Positions 49,278-56,996 of a DNA stretch of 56,996 nucleotides are shown one piece after another. Source of the stretch: an uncultured Coriobacteriaceae bacterium (lineage in GTDB: Bacteria > Actinomycetota > Coriobacteriia > Coriobacteriales > Atopobiaceae); NCBI GenBank assembly GCA_902782635.1, contig CACZNT010000156.1, positions 1 through 56,996 on the forward strand, written 5' to 3'. The position numbers and the translations under genes are program-made. The notes beneath the pieces are model-generated. The model was not told where the DNA came from. It saw only the letters and a list, made by a program, of their open reading frames with translations, and did not search any database. The first letter of the stretch is position 1. The number at the start of each line of letters is the position of its first letter.

Positions 49278-49736
49278 GGTCATCTGGCGATAGGACACGC
49301 CGCAGCGGTCGAGCACCGACTTGGATACCTGCCCGCCGATGGTGTCGCCGTACTTGTCGTCCAGGTAGACCACCTCGCCGATGCCTGCCTGCACGAGCGT
49401 CTTGGCGCACTCCTGGCAGGGGAAGAGCGTCACGTACACCGTCGCGCCGGTGAGCTCGGTGAGCGAGCCGCGGTAGTTGAGGATGGCGTTGGCCTCGGCG
49501 TGGATGACGTAGTTGTGCTTGTCGGTGAGCGGGTCGTCGGTGGTGTCCCAGGGGAAGATGTCGTCGTCCATCCCGTGGGGCGTGCCGTTGTATCCCACCG
49601 AGAGGATGCGGTTGTCGGAGCTGGCAATGCAGGCCCCCACCTGCGTATTCGGGTCCTTGCTGCGCAGGCTCGCCGCCACGGCGACGCGCATGAAGAACTC
49701 GTCCCAGGAGATGACGTCCGCTCGCTTGCCCGGCAT
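49269..49736 (-). CDS. dCMP deaminase (ComEB-type)
   Basis: A 155-residue zinc deaminase converting dCMP to dUMP for dTMP synthesis. Zinc ligands and catalytic Glu: HAEANAI and PCQECAKTLVQAG. Other family signs: WDEFFMRVAVAASLRSKDP and VGYNGTPHGMDD. GAGGAGG stands before the chosen ATG. The C-terminal residues MTLS and stop come from a palindromic repeat, so the original end may have been changed. Confidence 0.92.
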   Translation of the reverse strand: MPGKRADVISWDEFFMRVAVAASLRSKDPNTQVGACIASSDNRILSVGYNGTPHGMDDDIFPWDTTDDPLTDKHNYVIHAEANAILNYRGSLTELTGATVYVTLFPCQECAKTLVQAGIGEVVYLDDKYGDTIGGQVSKSVLDRCGVSYRQMTLS

Positions 49737-49802
49737 GGTGCCTCCTCGCCTCGCGTTGACCGCACGCGCACATTGTACGTCAGCCGCGCGCAGTCGGCCC
49801 AT

Positions 49803-50054
49803 CTAGTCGAGCCGCGCCTCCCTTTGGGCCTCCACCTGCCATCCGTCTACCTCGAGCACCGTTGTGGGGAGGCGCACGACCACCTCGCATCCGCAGGCAC
49901 GTGCGATGGAGGCGAAGGTATCAACCTGCGGATAGCTCTCCCCGTGCAGCAGCGATGCGACATAGGTGGGGTGACGGCCGATCTCGGTGCTGATGAGGCG
50001 CTGGCTCTTGCCGCTCGCGTCAACCATCTGACGGAGAATGTCGCGCGCATCCAT
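49803..50054 (-). CDS. XRE-type helix-turn-helix protein (83 aa)
   Basis: A small DNA-binding protein with a Cro/C1-type HTH at about residues 5-55 (LRQMVDASGKSQRLISTEIGR, HPTYVASLLHGESYPQVDT; split for length). The start is set by AGGAGG four bases before. It is divergent from the toxin-antitoxin-like pair, sharing a 106-bp promoter region, and may regulate it or act alone. Confidence 0.78.
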   Translation of the reverse strand: MDARDILRQMVDASGKSQRLISTEIGRHPTYVASLLHGESYPQVDTFASIARACGCEVVVRLPTTVLEVDGWQVEAQREARLD

Positions 50055-50092
50055 ACTTCCTCCTGATGACTCATTCTTCATTATGTGCTATG

Positions 50093-50138
50093 GTGACACT
50101 AATTACTCATCATGTTATGTCAAATGGTTTTGTTTGAC
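50093..50138 (+). promoter_or_regulatory. Promoter and operator of the toxin-antitoxin-like pair
   Basis: GTGACA (50093-50098) and TTATGT (50115-50120), 16 bases apart, could be -35 and -10. Directly after is an inverted repeat GTCAAA…TTTGAC (50119-50138), well placed as the binding site of the ribbon-helix-helix protein encoded downstream or of the XRE protein. Confidence 0.4.
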
Positions 50139-50160
50139 AATACTTGGGAGGATGATTACC

Positions 50161-50427
50161 ATGTGCTTGAGAGTGCGAGTGCACGAGCGCGTCATGAAGC
50201 GCCACCCCGAGCTGCGCGAGGAGGATGTGCTGCACGCCTGGAGGAATGCGTTTATTGCCCAGGAGCGTCTCGATACGGCACCAGGAACAGTCGTTGCACT
50301 TGGCGTCGACTCTCATGGAAGGGGCGTCGAGATGATCGCGTCAACTTGTAGTGCCGACAGCGTGCTCATCTATCACGCTAAGACGCCTCCGACTGACGGC
50401 ATCATGGTCGAACTGGGACTGGAGTGA
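50161..50427 (+). CDS. Small toxin-like protein (88 aa)
   Basis: An 88-residue protein that looks like a BrnT/DUF4258-type toxin-like protein by length, order and ending (HPELREEDVLHAWRNAF; DSVLIYHAKTPPTDGIMVEL), but I cannot assign the family firmly. GGGAGG lies nine bases before the chosen ATG. The stop overlaps the next gene's start region. The gene order small toxin then ribbon-helix-helix protein fits BrnT-BrnA-like modules. Confidence 0.55.
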   Translation: MCLRVRVHERVMKRHPELREEDVLHAWRNAFIAQERLDTAPGTVVALGVDSHGRGVEMIASTCSADSVLIYHAKTPPTDGIMVELGLE

Positions 50428-50432
50428 TGATC

Positions 50433-50720
50433 ATGGCAGTATCTGGTGACGTTAAGCTGGCAGACGGGACCATCCTCACCGAGGCGATGATGGACGAGAT
50501 TGCCGAGCAGATGGAGAAGGGCATCATTCCCGGAAAGCCCGGTCGCATCCTCATCGCTCCCCCGGGTCGTCCGCGCATCTCAGAGGAGGAGCTCGTGTCG
50601 CTCGCCTTCAAGGTGCCGCGCTCACAGCGCGAGGCCATAGATTGCGCCGCCGCCGAGCGCAACCAGACGCGATCCGAGTTCCTCCGCGCGGCGGTGGAGG
50701 CAGCGCTCGCAAGCGCCTAG
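50433..50720 (+). CDS. Ribbon-helix-helix antitoxin-like protein (95 aa)
   Basis: A 95-residue protein with a disordered Pro/Gly-rich middle (PGKPGRILIAPPGRPRIS) and a C-terminal CopG-like RHH segment (LAFKVPRSQREAIDCAAAE, then NQTRSEFLRAAVEAALA). This fits an antitoxin that represses its own promoter. The start is chosen eight bases after GGAG; ATG 50427, in TGATG with the previous stop, is an alternative. Confidence 0.65.
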   Translation: MAVSGDVKLADGTILTEAMMDEIAEQMEKGIIPGKPGRILIAPPGRPRISEEELVSLAFKVPRSQREAIDCAAAERNQTRSEFLRAAVEAALASA

Positions 50721-50755
50721 GGCCGGCAGACGGCTCGGCGGCAAGCGGATCCTGG

Positions 50756-51619
50756 CTACGCCGCCGTCTTCTGCCTCTGCGCAGCCCGATACTGCTTGGG
50801 CGTCATGCCCCACGCACGACCGAAGACGCGATTGAAGTAGCTCTGCTGGGAGAAGCCACACGAGGAGGCGATGCGCGCAATCGTGTCATCCGTCCTCACG
50901 AGCTTGATGGCAGCTACCTCGAGGCGGTATCGGTTGAGGAACTCGATGGGTGATGTGCCAAGACGCGCCTTGAACACGGCCGACGCCTTGGATCGGCTCA
51001 CCCCGCCGGCGCGGGCGATGTCCTCGAGCGAGATGTGCTCGGCATAGCGCTCGTAGATGAGCGACGTCATGGCGCGCAATACCATGTCATCCTGGCTCAC
51101 AGAGCCAGCTGCCAGCTCGTCGGCAAGCGCGTGGCGGCGCAGGTAGATCTGCCTGAAGACGAGATGGGCCAGCGCGATGACCTCGAGCTCATAGGCTTGG
51201 GGACGCTCCCTCTCCAGCTCTGCGATCTGATCCATGAGGCGGCATATCTCCCCTGCCGTGCCCGCGCAATCGCAGCCGAGCATGAAGTCAAACGATTCGT
51301 CCTCGAGCACAGGTGCGATGTAGCGCGCATAGACGTCCTCATCGCGCGTGAGCTTGGCGGGGTCGAGGTGCATGACGCTATAGGTGCAGCGATGCCCCTC
51401 TACCTCACGCGCCCGATGCATCCGCCCGGCATTGATGAGGCAGACATCGCCCGCCTCGAGCCTGTTGACGGACGTGCCGGCGATGCAGTCCATGCACCCC
51501 TCATCAACCCGCACAAGCTCGAGGCTCTCATGCGCGTGCATGAGAGGGTCGTGCTGCGAGGGCGCGCCCAGCTCCTCCACGCCCACGCGCGCGGGCATGC
51601 TTGCGCTCTCAGGTTCCAT
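50756..51619 (-). CDS. AraC-family transcriptional regulator
   Basis: A 287-residue regulator. The N-terminal cupin-like sensor (about 20-110) has HDPLMHAHESLELVRV and GDVCLINAGRMHRA. The C-terminal double HTH (about 185-285) shows ISLEDIARAGGVSRSKASAVF and TIARIASSCGFSQQSYFNRVF, then WGMTPKQYR. It senses a small molecule and probably controls itself or the divergent peroxiredoxin gene. The start at 51619 has GAAGGGAG six bases upstream; ATG 51625 is too close. Confidence 0.92.
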   Translation of the reverse strand: MEPESASMPARVGVEELGAPSQHDPLMHAHESLELVRVDEGCMDCIAGTSVNRLEAGDVCLINAGRMHRAREVEGHRCTYSVMHLDPAKLTRDEDVYARYIAPVLEDESFDFMLGCDCAGTAGEICRLMDQIAELERERPQAYELEVIALAHLVFRQIYLRRHALADELAAGSVSQDDMVLRAMTSLIYERYAEHISLEDIARAGGVSRSKASAVFKARLGTSPIEFLNRYRLEVAAIKLVRTDDTIARIASSCGFSQQSYFNRVFGRAWGMTPKQYRAAQRQKTAA

Positions 51620-51650
51620 GAGCATCTCCCTTCGTCGGTCAAAATCATAG

Positions 51651-51688
51651 CATTATTTATCCTATCTACTTTAAAATAGATGATAATG
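51651..51688. promoter_or_regulatory. Nested inverted repeat in the araC-peroxiredoxin gap
   Basis: CATTAT…ATAATG encloses ATCTA…TAGAT within a ~165-bp AT-rich divergent promoter region. Candidate binding site for the AraC-type regulator. TATGAT on the minus strand just outside could be its -10. Confidence 0.4.
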
Positions 51689-51785
51689 CAAAATTTAGAG
51701 AATAATTTATTATCTTTTCTTCTTTCCATGGGGAATACTAGTGGTGTCAGAGTTAGACACGCAACACGAGCGAAAGGAATCAATC

Positions 51786-52460
51786 ATGGAAGAGACCACC
51801 GTACAGCGCCTCCCCCTCATCGGCGACGATGCCCCCGCATTCACCGCCAACACTACCCAGGGCGAAATCAACTTCCCCGCAGACTACAAGGGCAAGTGGG
51901 TCATCCTGTTCTCCCACCCCGCCGACTTCACCCCCGTCTGCACCACCGAGTTCATGACCTTCGCGTCGATGATCGACGAGTTCCGCGAGCTCGACACCGA
52001 GCTGGTGGGCCTGTCCGTCGACGGACTGTATTCCCACATCGCCTGGCTGCGCAAGATCCAGGAGCTCGAGTGGAAGGGCATGAAGAACATCGAGGTGACC
52101 TTCCCGCTGATCGACGACATCCGCATGGAGGTCGCCACCAAATACGGGATGATCCAGCCCAACGCCTCGAATACGCAGGCCGTGCGCGCCGTCTTCATCA
52201 TCGACCCCGAGGGCAAGATCCGCACCATCCTCTACTACCCGCAGTCGACCGGCCGCAACTTCGACGAGCTCAAGCGCATCATCCAGGCCCTGCAGAAGGC
52301 CGATGCCGAGCAGATTGCCACACCTGCCGATTGGCGCCCCGGCGACGACGTGATCGTCCCGCCCGCGGGTTCGTGCGGCACCGCCAAGGACCGCATGGAG
52401 AACCAGACCGACGAGCAGTACTGTCTCGATTGGTTCCTCTGCTTCCGCAAGAGCAAGTAG
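51786..52460 (+). CDS. Peroxiredoxin (AhpC/TSA family)
   Basis: A 224-residue thiol peroxidase reducing H2O2 and organic peroxides. The peroxidatic Cys is in FTPVCTTEF (about 48), with the conserved Arg in NTQAVRAVFIID. Additional Cys at PAGSCGTAK and in the C-terminal YCLDWFLCF could resolve the disulfide; length and tail resemble Prx6-like archaeal/anaerobe enzymes. AAAGGA precedes the ATG. It lies opposite the AraC regulator. Confidence 0.93.
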   Translation: MEETTVQRLPLIGDDAPAFTANTTQGEINFPADYKGKWVILFSHPADFTPVCTTEFMTFASMIDEFRELDTELVGLSVDGLYSHIAWLRKIQELEWKGMKNIEVTFPLIDDIRMEVATKYGMIQPNASNTQAVRAVFIIDPEGKIRTILYYPQSTGRNFDELKRIIQALQKADAEQIATPADWRPGDDVIVPPAGSCGTAKDRMENQTDEQYCLDWFLCFRKSK

Positions 52461-52631
52461 TGTCCCGCCAGCTTGCTGGCAATCCCTTCTCTTCCTGCCC
52501 CGCGACCAATTTTCGGCCGCGGGGCAGCTCCTTTCATGCCACAAGCGAGCCCTCCTTGCCGATGGGAGACCAGATGGGCGCCTGCGCGGGAGTACGGTTT
52601 TCCCAACGAGCCAGCGTGCGAGGAGGTCATC

Positions 52632-54095
52632 ATGCTCAAGGAGTTCGCGGCACCTGAGGTTCCTGCCAGTGACGAGCTCAAGCAGAAGCTGAAGGTGCAG
52701 CGGTTGCGCCTCGAGGGCTTCCAGACGCGCATCAAGGAGGCGGGCCTGCCCGTCATGGTAATCGTCGAGGGCTGGGGCAGCTCGGGCAAGGGCACCACCA
52801 TCGACCGCGTGATCCAAAACCTCGACCCACGCTTCTTCGCCGTTCGCAACATGTCGGCCGCGAACAAGCAGGCGAAGCGCTATCCCTTCCTCCACCGCTT
52901 CATGATGGAGATCCCCGAGGCGGGTCGATTCGCCTTCTTCGACACCTACTGGATGGAGGAGGTGTGCGACCAGCTCATCGCCGGGAAGCTCGGCGACAAG
53001 GCCTTCGACGAGCGCGTCGCCTCCATCAACGCCTGCGAGCGCTCGCTTGCCGACAACGGCTACCTCATCGTCAAGCTCTTCTTCCACCTGGGCAAGAAGG
53101 AGCAGGGCAAGCGCATCGAGCAGTTGCTCGCCGACAAGAACAAGCGCTGGCGCGTGGATGACGACGACCTGCGCGAGAACAAGCACTACAAGGAGCACCT
53201 CAAGGCATACGACCGCTTCCTCGAGGCCACGAACGGCGAGCGCGCCCCCTGGCACATCATCGACGCCGCCGATCGCGATTGGCGCGAGCTGCAGGTGCTC
53301 GCCATCGTCAACGACGCCATCGAGGACGCGCTCGATGCGGGCAGGCTGGATACGCCCGTCGTGGATGGCGGCTTCAAGCTCAAGCCCATCCCCAAGCTCG
53401 CCGACATCCCGCTCGAGGACAAGGTCATCGAGAAGGACGAGTACGAGAAGCGCCTCGAGGAGCTCCAAGCCGAGCTGCGCGATCTGCAGAACAAGGTCTT
53501 CCGCAAGCGCACGCCGGTGGTCATCGCCTACGAGGGGTGGGACGCCGCGGGCAAGGGCGGCAACATCAAGCGCATCACGGCCGCCCTCGACTCGCGCGGC
53601 TACGAGGGGCACCCAATCGCCTCGCCGGAGCCCCACGAGAAGGCCCGCCACTTCCTCTGGCGCTTCTGGTGCCGGCTTCCCGAGCGCGGCCACATCGCCA
53701 TCTTCGACCGCAGCTGGTACGGACGCGTGATGGTGGAGCGCATCGAGGGCTTCTGCAGCGAGAACGATTGGCAGCGGGCGTATCGCGAGATCAACGAGTT
53801 TGAGGCCGAGCTCGTCGACTGGGGCGCCCGCGTGATCAAGTTCTGGGTGCAGATCGACAAGGACACGCAGCTCGCGCGCTTCGAGGACCGGCAGAACACC
53901 CCCGAGAAGCAGTGGAAGATCACCGAGGAGGATTGGCGCAACCGCGAGAAGTGGGACGCCTACGAGACCGCGATTGACGAGATGCTCGCGAAGACGAGCA
54001 CCAAGGCTGCGCCCTGGCATGTGCTGGAATCGGTGGACAAGCGCTACGCGCGCATCAAGGCCCTGGAGATCGTGATCGACGCCCTCAAGGGCTAG
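52632..54095 (+). CDS. pap: Polyphosphate:AMP phosphotransferase (two-domain PPK2)
   Basis: A 487-residue class II PPK2 with two fused domains, usual for enzymes making ADP from AMP and polyphosphate. Domain 1 has GWGSSGKG (P-loop) and a lid region after DTYWMEEV. Domain 2 has GWDAAGKGGNIKR, and IFDRSWYGRVMVER with the catalytic Asp. The second domain is probably the active one, as in related enzymes. AGGAGG five bases before the ATG sets the start. It supports energy recovery from polyphosphate. Confidence 0.93.
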   Translation: MLKEFAAPEVPASDELKQKLKVQRLRLEGFQTRIKEAGLPVMVIVEGWGSSGKGTTIDRVIQNLDPRFFAVRNMSAANKQAKRYPFLHRFMMEIPEAGRFAFFDTYWMEEVCDQLIAGKLGDKAFDERVASINACERSLADNGYLIVKLFFHLGKKEQGKRIEQLLADKNKRWRVDDDDLRENKHYKEHLKAYDRFLEATNGERAPWHIIDAADRDWRELQVLAIVNDAIEDALDAGRLDTPVVDGGFKLKPIPKLADIPLEDKVIEKDEYEKRLEELQAELRDLQNKVFRKRTPVVIAYEGWDAAGKGGNIKRITAALDSRGYEGHPIASPEPHEKARHFLWRFWCRLPERGHIAIFDRSWYGRVMVERIEGFCSENDWQRAYREINEFEAELVDWGARVIKFWVQIDKDTQLARFEDRQNTPEKQWKITEEDWRNREKWDAYETAIDEMLAKTSTKAAPWHVLESVDKRYARIKALEIVIDALKG

Positions 54096-54202
54096 GGCAC
54101 ACTCAATAGGGACGTCTCTTTTCCGCATGGCGGCGGCTATTGCAAGCTTGCATGCACTTTGTTATCATATGTTCTACATTCTACAAATATGAGAGGAACG
54201 AT

Positions 54203-55354
54203 ATGAACAGCTTCAACTTCACCATTCCGCAGAACATCAGCTTCGGAACGGGCAGCCTCGCCGAGCTCCCGCAGATCATCGGCAGGATTGGTGCGGAGAA
54301 GGTGTTCATCATCTCCGACCGCGGCCTGGAGTCGATTGGCGTCGTGGGAAAGGTGCGCGAGATCATCGAGGGCTCAGGCCTTGCCTGCGATGCCTATCTG
54401 GACGTACTCCCCAACCCCACCATCGAGATCGTCGACGCGGCGACCGCTGCGTACGAGGCGTCCGGTGCCACGGCCATCGTCGCGCTCGGCGGCGGAAGCC
54501 CGATGGACGTGGCCAAGGCCGTGGGCGTGATCGCGCGCTATGGGGGCGAGATCTCCGACTACGAGGGCGCCGACAAGGTGCCCGGCGACATCGAGCCCGT
54601 CATCGCCATTCCCACGACGGCAGGCACGGGAAGCGAGGTTACCCCCTTCTCCGTCATCACTGACGAGGCCCACAACCACAAGCTCTCGGTGTTCAGCTAT
54701 CGTGTGCTTCCGGCCTACGCCCTGCTCGACCCCGAGCTCATCATGACGGCGCCCGCCGGCGTTGCCGCGGCATGCGGCCTAGACGCGATGATTCACGCCT
54801 GGGAGGCGTACACCTCGCGCGCCGCCAACCCCTTCACCGACGCCATGGCCGAGAAGGCGCTCGACCTCATCGGTGGCCACATCCGCCGCTTCGTTGCAAA
54901 CCGCCAGGATCGCGAGGCGGCCGAGGCCATGATGGCAGGGTCGACCTTTGCCGGCATCGCGTTTGCCTGGGCGCGTCTCGGCAACGTCCACGCGATGAGC
55001 CATCCGGTGAGCGGGTTCTTCAACGTTGCCCACGGAGTTGCGAACGCCATCCTGCTGCCGACCATCGTCGAGTACAACGCCATCGCCGACCGTGGCCAGT
55101 ATCGTCGTATCTATCGCTATATCCGCGAGGTGCGCCACCAGCCCATCGTCGACTTTCGTCCGCAAGTGCTCGTCGACGAGACGCGCAAGCTCCTGCGCGA
55201 CCTCGGCATTCCCGCGACGCTCTCGGAGGTGGGCGTGACCGAGGACAAGATTGAGGCCATGGCAGACGATGCCATGACGAGCGGCAACATCGCCGTCAAC
55301 CCGCGCAGCACGACGCGCGCCGACATCATCGCGCTCTACAAGAAGGCCCTCTAG
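54203..55354 (+). CDS. Iron-containing alcohol dehydrogenase (type III)
   Basis: A 383-residue NAD(P)-dependent dehydrogenase. Cofactor site ALGGGSPMDVAKAVG, TTAGTGSEVTPFSV; metal ligands Asp and His in GLDAMIHAWEAY and two His in NVHAMSHPVSGFFNVAHG. Close types include 1,3-propanediol, 4-hydroxybutyrate and butanol dehydrogenases. Next to a glycyl-radical enzyme locus it could reduce the aldehyde made from a diol or triol. GAGAGGAACG precedes the ATG. Confidence 0.92.
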   Translation: MNSFNFTIPQNISFGTGSLAELPQIIGRIGAEKVFIISDRGLESIGVVGKVREIIEGSGLACDAYLDVLPNPTIEIVDAATAAYEASGATAIVALGGGSPMDVAKAVGVIARYGGEISDYEGADKVPGDIEPVIAIPTTAGTGSEVTPFSVITDEAHNHKLSVFSYRVLPAYALLDPELIMTAPAGVAAACGLDAMIHAWEAYTSRAANPFTDAMAEKALDLIGGHIRRFVANRQDREAAEAMMAGSTFAGIAFAWARLGNVHAMSHPVSGFFNVAHGVANAILLPTIVEYNAIADRGQYRRIYRYIREVRHQPIVDFRPQVLVDETRKLLRDLGIPATLSEVGVTEDKIEAMADDAMTSGNIAVNPRSTTRADIIALYKKAL

Positions 55355-55372
55355 CCCTGCCTTCGGGCTGAG

Positions 55373-55477
55373 GCGCACCCCGCCATCCAAGACGGGAGGG
55401 CCCTGCTGCCATCAGGCGAGTTGTGTCTTCGAGCCTGATGGCAGCAGGGCCCTCCCGTCTTGGATGGCGGGGTGCGC
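55373..55477. terminator. Perfect 45-bp inverted repeat, bidirectional terminator
   Basis: Arms 55373-55417 and 55433-55477 are perfect reverse complements (45/45) around a 15-base loop, between the convergent alcohol dehydrogenase and activase genes. Far longer than an ordinary intrinsic terminator. Confidence 0.9.
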
Positions 55478-55495
55478 AACGTGAAGGGCGGGGGA

Positions 55496-56473
55496 CTAGC
55501 GTTGGCCGGCGTTCTCCCCGCCAATGGTAAGCGGCGTATTCGGCGCGAGCTCGGCCATGATCTCCCTGATGCGATCGATGCGCTCGTCAGACTTCTTCAT
55601 CATGTCGAGCCCGGCCACTTCGCACTGCTCGCCGATCATCTCGTACTTGAGCTCGCCCAGGTTGTGATAGGGCAGCACGTTGAGCTCGGGCAGCCCCGGC
55701 AATCCCGCCATGAAGCTCGCAATCCCCCGCCAGTTCTCCTCGTCGTCGTTCATGTCGGGGATCACCGGATGCCTCACGATGATGTACTTGCCGCGCTCGC
55801 TCATGAATGACGCCATGCGCTCGATGTTCTCGAGGATGAGCTCGTTGGGAACGCCCGTGATCTCCCTGTGCCGCACGGAGTCGATGTGCTTGAGGTCGAT
55901 GAATGCGCTGTCGCAATACTGGGCCACCTCCTTGAGATGGTCCCATGGCGCGAAGGCAGACGTCTCTATGCAGGTGTCGATGTAGTTGGCCTTGCAGAGG
56001 CGCAGGACTTCGGCAGCGACATCCCATTGCATGAGCAGCTCGCCGCCGGAGAGCGTGATGCCGCTCTTGCCGCGCCTCGTGAAGGTGAGGTCGCGGTACA
56101 CGCGGTCGAAGAGCTCGCGTGCGGTGTGCCGGGTCCCCGAGACCTGCCGGCACTTCTCCGGGCAGGTCTGGACGCACAGGCCGCAGGTCGTGCACTTCGA
56201 GAAGTCGACCACCACCTTGCCGCCATCATCGATGGCATTCACCCCATGCGGGCACACGCGCACGCATGCGCCGCAGCCCGAGCAGCGGTCGCGGTTGACG
56301 GCAAGCTGCGGCTGCACCGATAGCCCCCAGGGATTGGAGCACCACTTGCAGCGCAGCGGGCATCCCTTGAAGAAGATCATCGTGCGAATGCCCTCGCCGT
56401 CGGTGTTGCGGAAGCGTCCGAAGTCGAAGACCACCGCCTGCTTGTCGCGAATGTCGCCAGCCTGTGCCTGCAT
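55496..56473 (-). CDS. Glycyl-radical enzyme activating protein
   Basis: A 325-residue radical SAM activase. SAM cluster CPLRCKWC (Cx3Cx2C), followed by an inserted ferredoxin region with two clusters (CSGCGACVRVCP and CTTCGLCVQTCP), as in activases of choline lyase, glycerol dehydratase and HPAD-type enzymes but not of pyruvate formate-lyase. GGE motif: LSGGELLMQWD. It installs the glycyl radical on the enzyme encoded upstream. AGGAGGAAAG precedes the start. Confidence 0.95.
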   Translation of the reverse strand: MQAQAGDIRDKQAVVFDFGRFRNTDGEGIRTMIFFKGCPLRCKWCSNPWGLSVQPQLAVNRDRCSGCGACVRVCPHGVNAIDDGGKVVVDFSKCTTCGLCVQTCPEKCRQVSGTRHTARELFDRVYRDLTFTRRGKSGITLSGGELLMQWDVAAEVLRLCKANYIDTCIETSAFAPWDHLKEVAQYCDSAFIDLKHIDSVRHREITGVPNELILENIERMASFMSERGKYIIVRHPVIPDMNDDEENWRGIASFMAGLPGLPELNVLPYHNLGELKYEMIGEQCEVAGLDMMKKSDERIDRIREIMAELAPNTPLTIGGENAGQR

Positions 56474-56491
56474 CTTTCCTCCTACGGGAAA

Positions 56492-56523
56492 GGGGCCGCA
56501 GGAGCATGGCTTCCTGCGGCCCC
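56492..56523 (-). terminator. Hairpin between the radical subunit and activase genes
   Basis: GGGGCCGCAGGA and TCCTGCGGCCCC pair perfectly (12 bp) with an 8-base loop. It likely lowers activase expression relative to the enzyme. Confidence 0.7.
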
Positions 56524-56585
56524 GTCGTACATGCCCGTTGGCGTGGCCGTCCGATCTGGAAGGCTGCGCCCGGAAGGCCGGAGCC

Positions 56586-56882
56586 TTAGAACTGGTGCTC
56601 GGTCCTGCTGATCACGTCATCCTGGACGCGCTCGGCGAGGTCGGTCCAGTAGACGCTGTAGCCAGCGACGCGGACCATGAGCGTGGGGTACTTCTCGGGA
56701 TGGTGCTTGGCGTCAACAAGGGTGTCCTTGCTGAGCGTGTTGAACTGCACGTGGTAGACACCGTAGTCGTTGACCATGGTGCGCACGAGGTTCATGAAGT
56801 TGCTCATGCCTGCCTCTTTGTAGGTGGGCATCTGGTAGGTGGCCTCGGGAATGTTCAGGCCGGTATCGCGAATAGTCTCCAT
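56586..56882 (-). CDS. Separate glycyl-radical subunit of a split glycyl-radical enzyme (98 aa)
   Basis: A 98-residue protein equal to the C-terminal glycyl-radical domain of large GREs: YGVYHVQFNTLSKDTLVDA, then MVRVAGYSVYWTDL with the radical Gly in RVAGYS, ending DDVISRTEHQF. It has its own strong ribosome site (AAGGAGG, seven bases before ATG) and starts 26 bases after the stop of the large-subunit gene. It resembles GrcA/YfiD in size but stands directly behind a large subunit that ends before the domain, so the two probably form one enzyme. Confidence 0.88.
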   Translation of the reverse strand: METIRDTGLNIPEATYQMPTYKEAGMSNFMNLVRTMVNDYGVYHVQFNTLSKDTLVDAKHHPEKYPTLMVRVAGYSVYWTDLAERVQDDVISRTEHQF

Positions 56883-56908
56883 CGGTAAACCTCCTTTTCC
56901 GGGCGTCT

Positions 56909-56996
56909 CTAGACTTCCATCATCTCGGACTGGCTGATCCACATGTTGAGCAGCGTGCCGTTGCTGTACTTGGTGTAGTCCAGCTTGCCATAGCTG
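56909..56996 (-). CDS. Glycyl-radical enzyme large subunit (C-terminal end only)
   Basis: The last 28 codons of a gene running off the right edge. They encode YGKLDYTKYSNGTLLNMWIS and a short tail, then a stop. In single-chain GREs the same (K)-x-P/S-NGTLLNM segment is followed ~50-60 residues later by the radical-bearing RVxGY loop. Here translation stops and the loop is on the next gene. The enzyme's substrate cannot be read from this piece. Confidence 0.75.
   Translation of the reverse strand, partial: SYGKLDYTKYSNGTLLNMWISQSEMMEV

Overview
This window comes from a high-GC, Gram-positive-type genome. The most likely source is a fermentative anaerobe of the Coriobacteriia (Actinomycetota). 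That is an inference from gene content and style: glycyl-radical enzymes, two dihydroxyacetone kinase sets, a fused FeoAB, a ferredoxin-tailed aldo-keto reductase, polyphosphate kinase 2, and many intergenic palindromes carrying TGTCCCC. No rRNA, tRNA, CRISPR array or intact insertion sequence was seen.

Layout. 0-3.1 kb: the end of an ABC exporter, a HAD-type phosphatase lipoprotein and a Cof-type HAD hydrolase. 3.1-28.0 kb: an accessory island lying between the HAD gene and a purF-like gene. Its left arm (3.1-14.0 kb, all minus strand) carries a NYN/OST-HTH protein, three large unknown proteins, a small protein, a metallophosphoesterase, an orphan ClpP, an orphan soluble VirD4/TraG-like ATPase and a Fic protein. 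A broken ABC ATPase (14.5-15.0 kb) separates it from a tightly packed plus-strand operon (15.26-26.04 kb). That operon encodes a UvrD-like helicase with a Cas4/AddB-type nuclease, a CbxX-like AAA plus M41 peptidase protein, a UPF1-like helicase, a dGTPase-type HD phosphohydrolase and a PD-(D/E)XK-like protein. The island ends in fragments of ParE, NERD and Pif1-like genes and two small unknown genes. Four minus-strand units of the island share a 15-bp element, consensus NAGTATTTTTTACTG, in front of them.

28-38.4 kb: a PurF paralogue, glutaredoxin, a repeat-rich gap with a MITE-like element, NADP isocitrate dehydrogenase, a LOR/SDH-family protein, a three-gene ABC importer, and a DUF4342/response regulator/histidine kinase operon. 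38.4-45.2 kb: an aldo-keto reductase, metal transport (MntP, FeoAB), a MATE transporter and a DUF362 protein. 45.2-57 kb: two dihydroxyacetone kinase sets, dCMP deaminase, an XRE protein with a divergent toxin-antitoxin-like pair, an AraC regulator divergent from a peroxiredoxin, polyphosphate:AMP phosphotransferase, an iron alcohol dehydrogenase, and a glycyl-radical enzyme locus whose radical domain is a separate 98-residue subunit.

How the genes fit together. The dihydroxyacetone kinases, iron alcohol dehydrogenase and glycyl-radical locus suggest fermentation of glycerol or a similar polyol, though the substrate cannot be read from the window. The 15.3-26.0 kb operon combines two helicases, two nuclease-like proteins, a dNTP-depleting enzyme and an AAA/protease. 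This looks like a multi-gene antiphage system and is the strongest candidate for an undescribed system here. The ClpP/VirD4 unit in the left arm is a second candidate.
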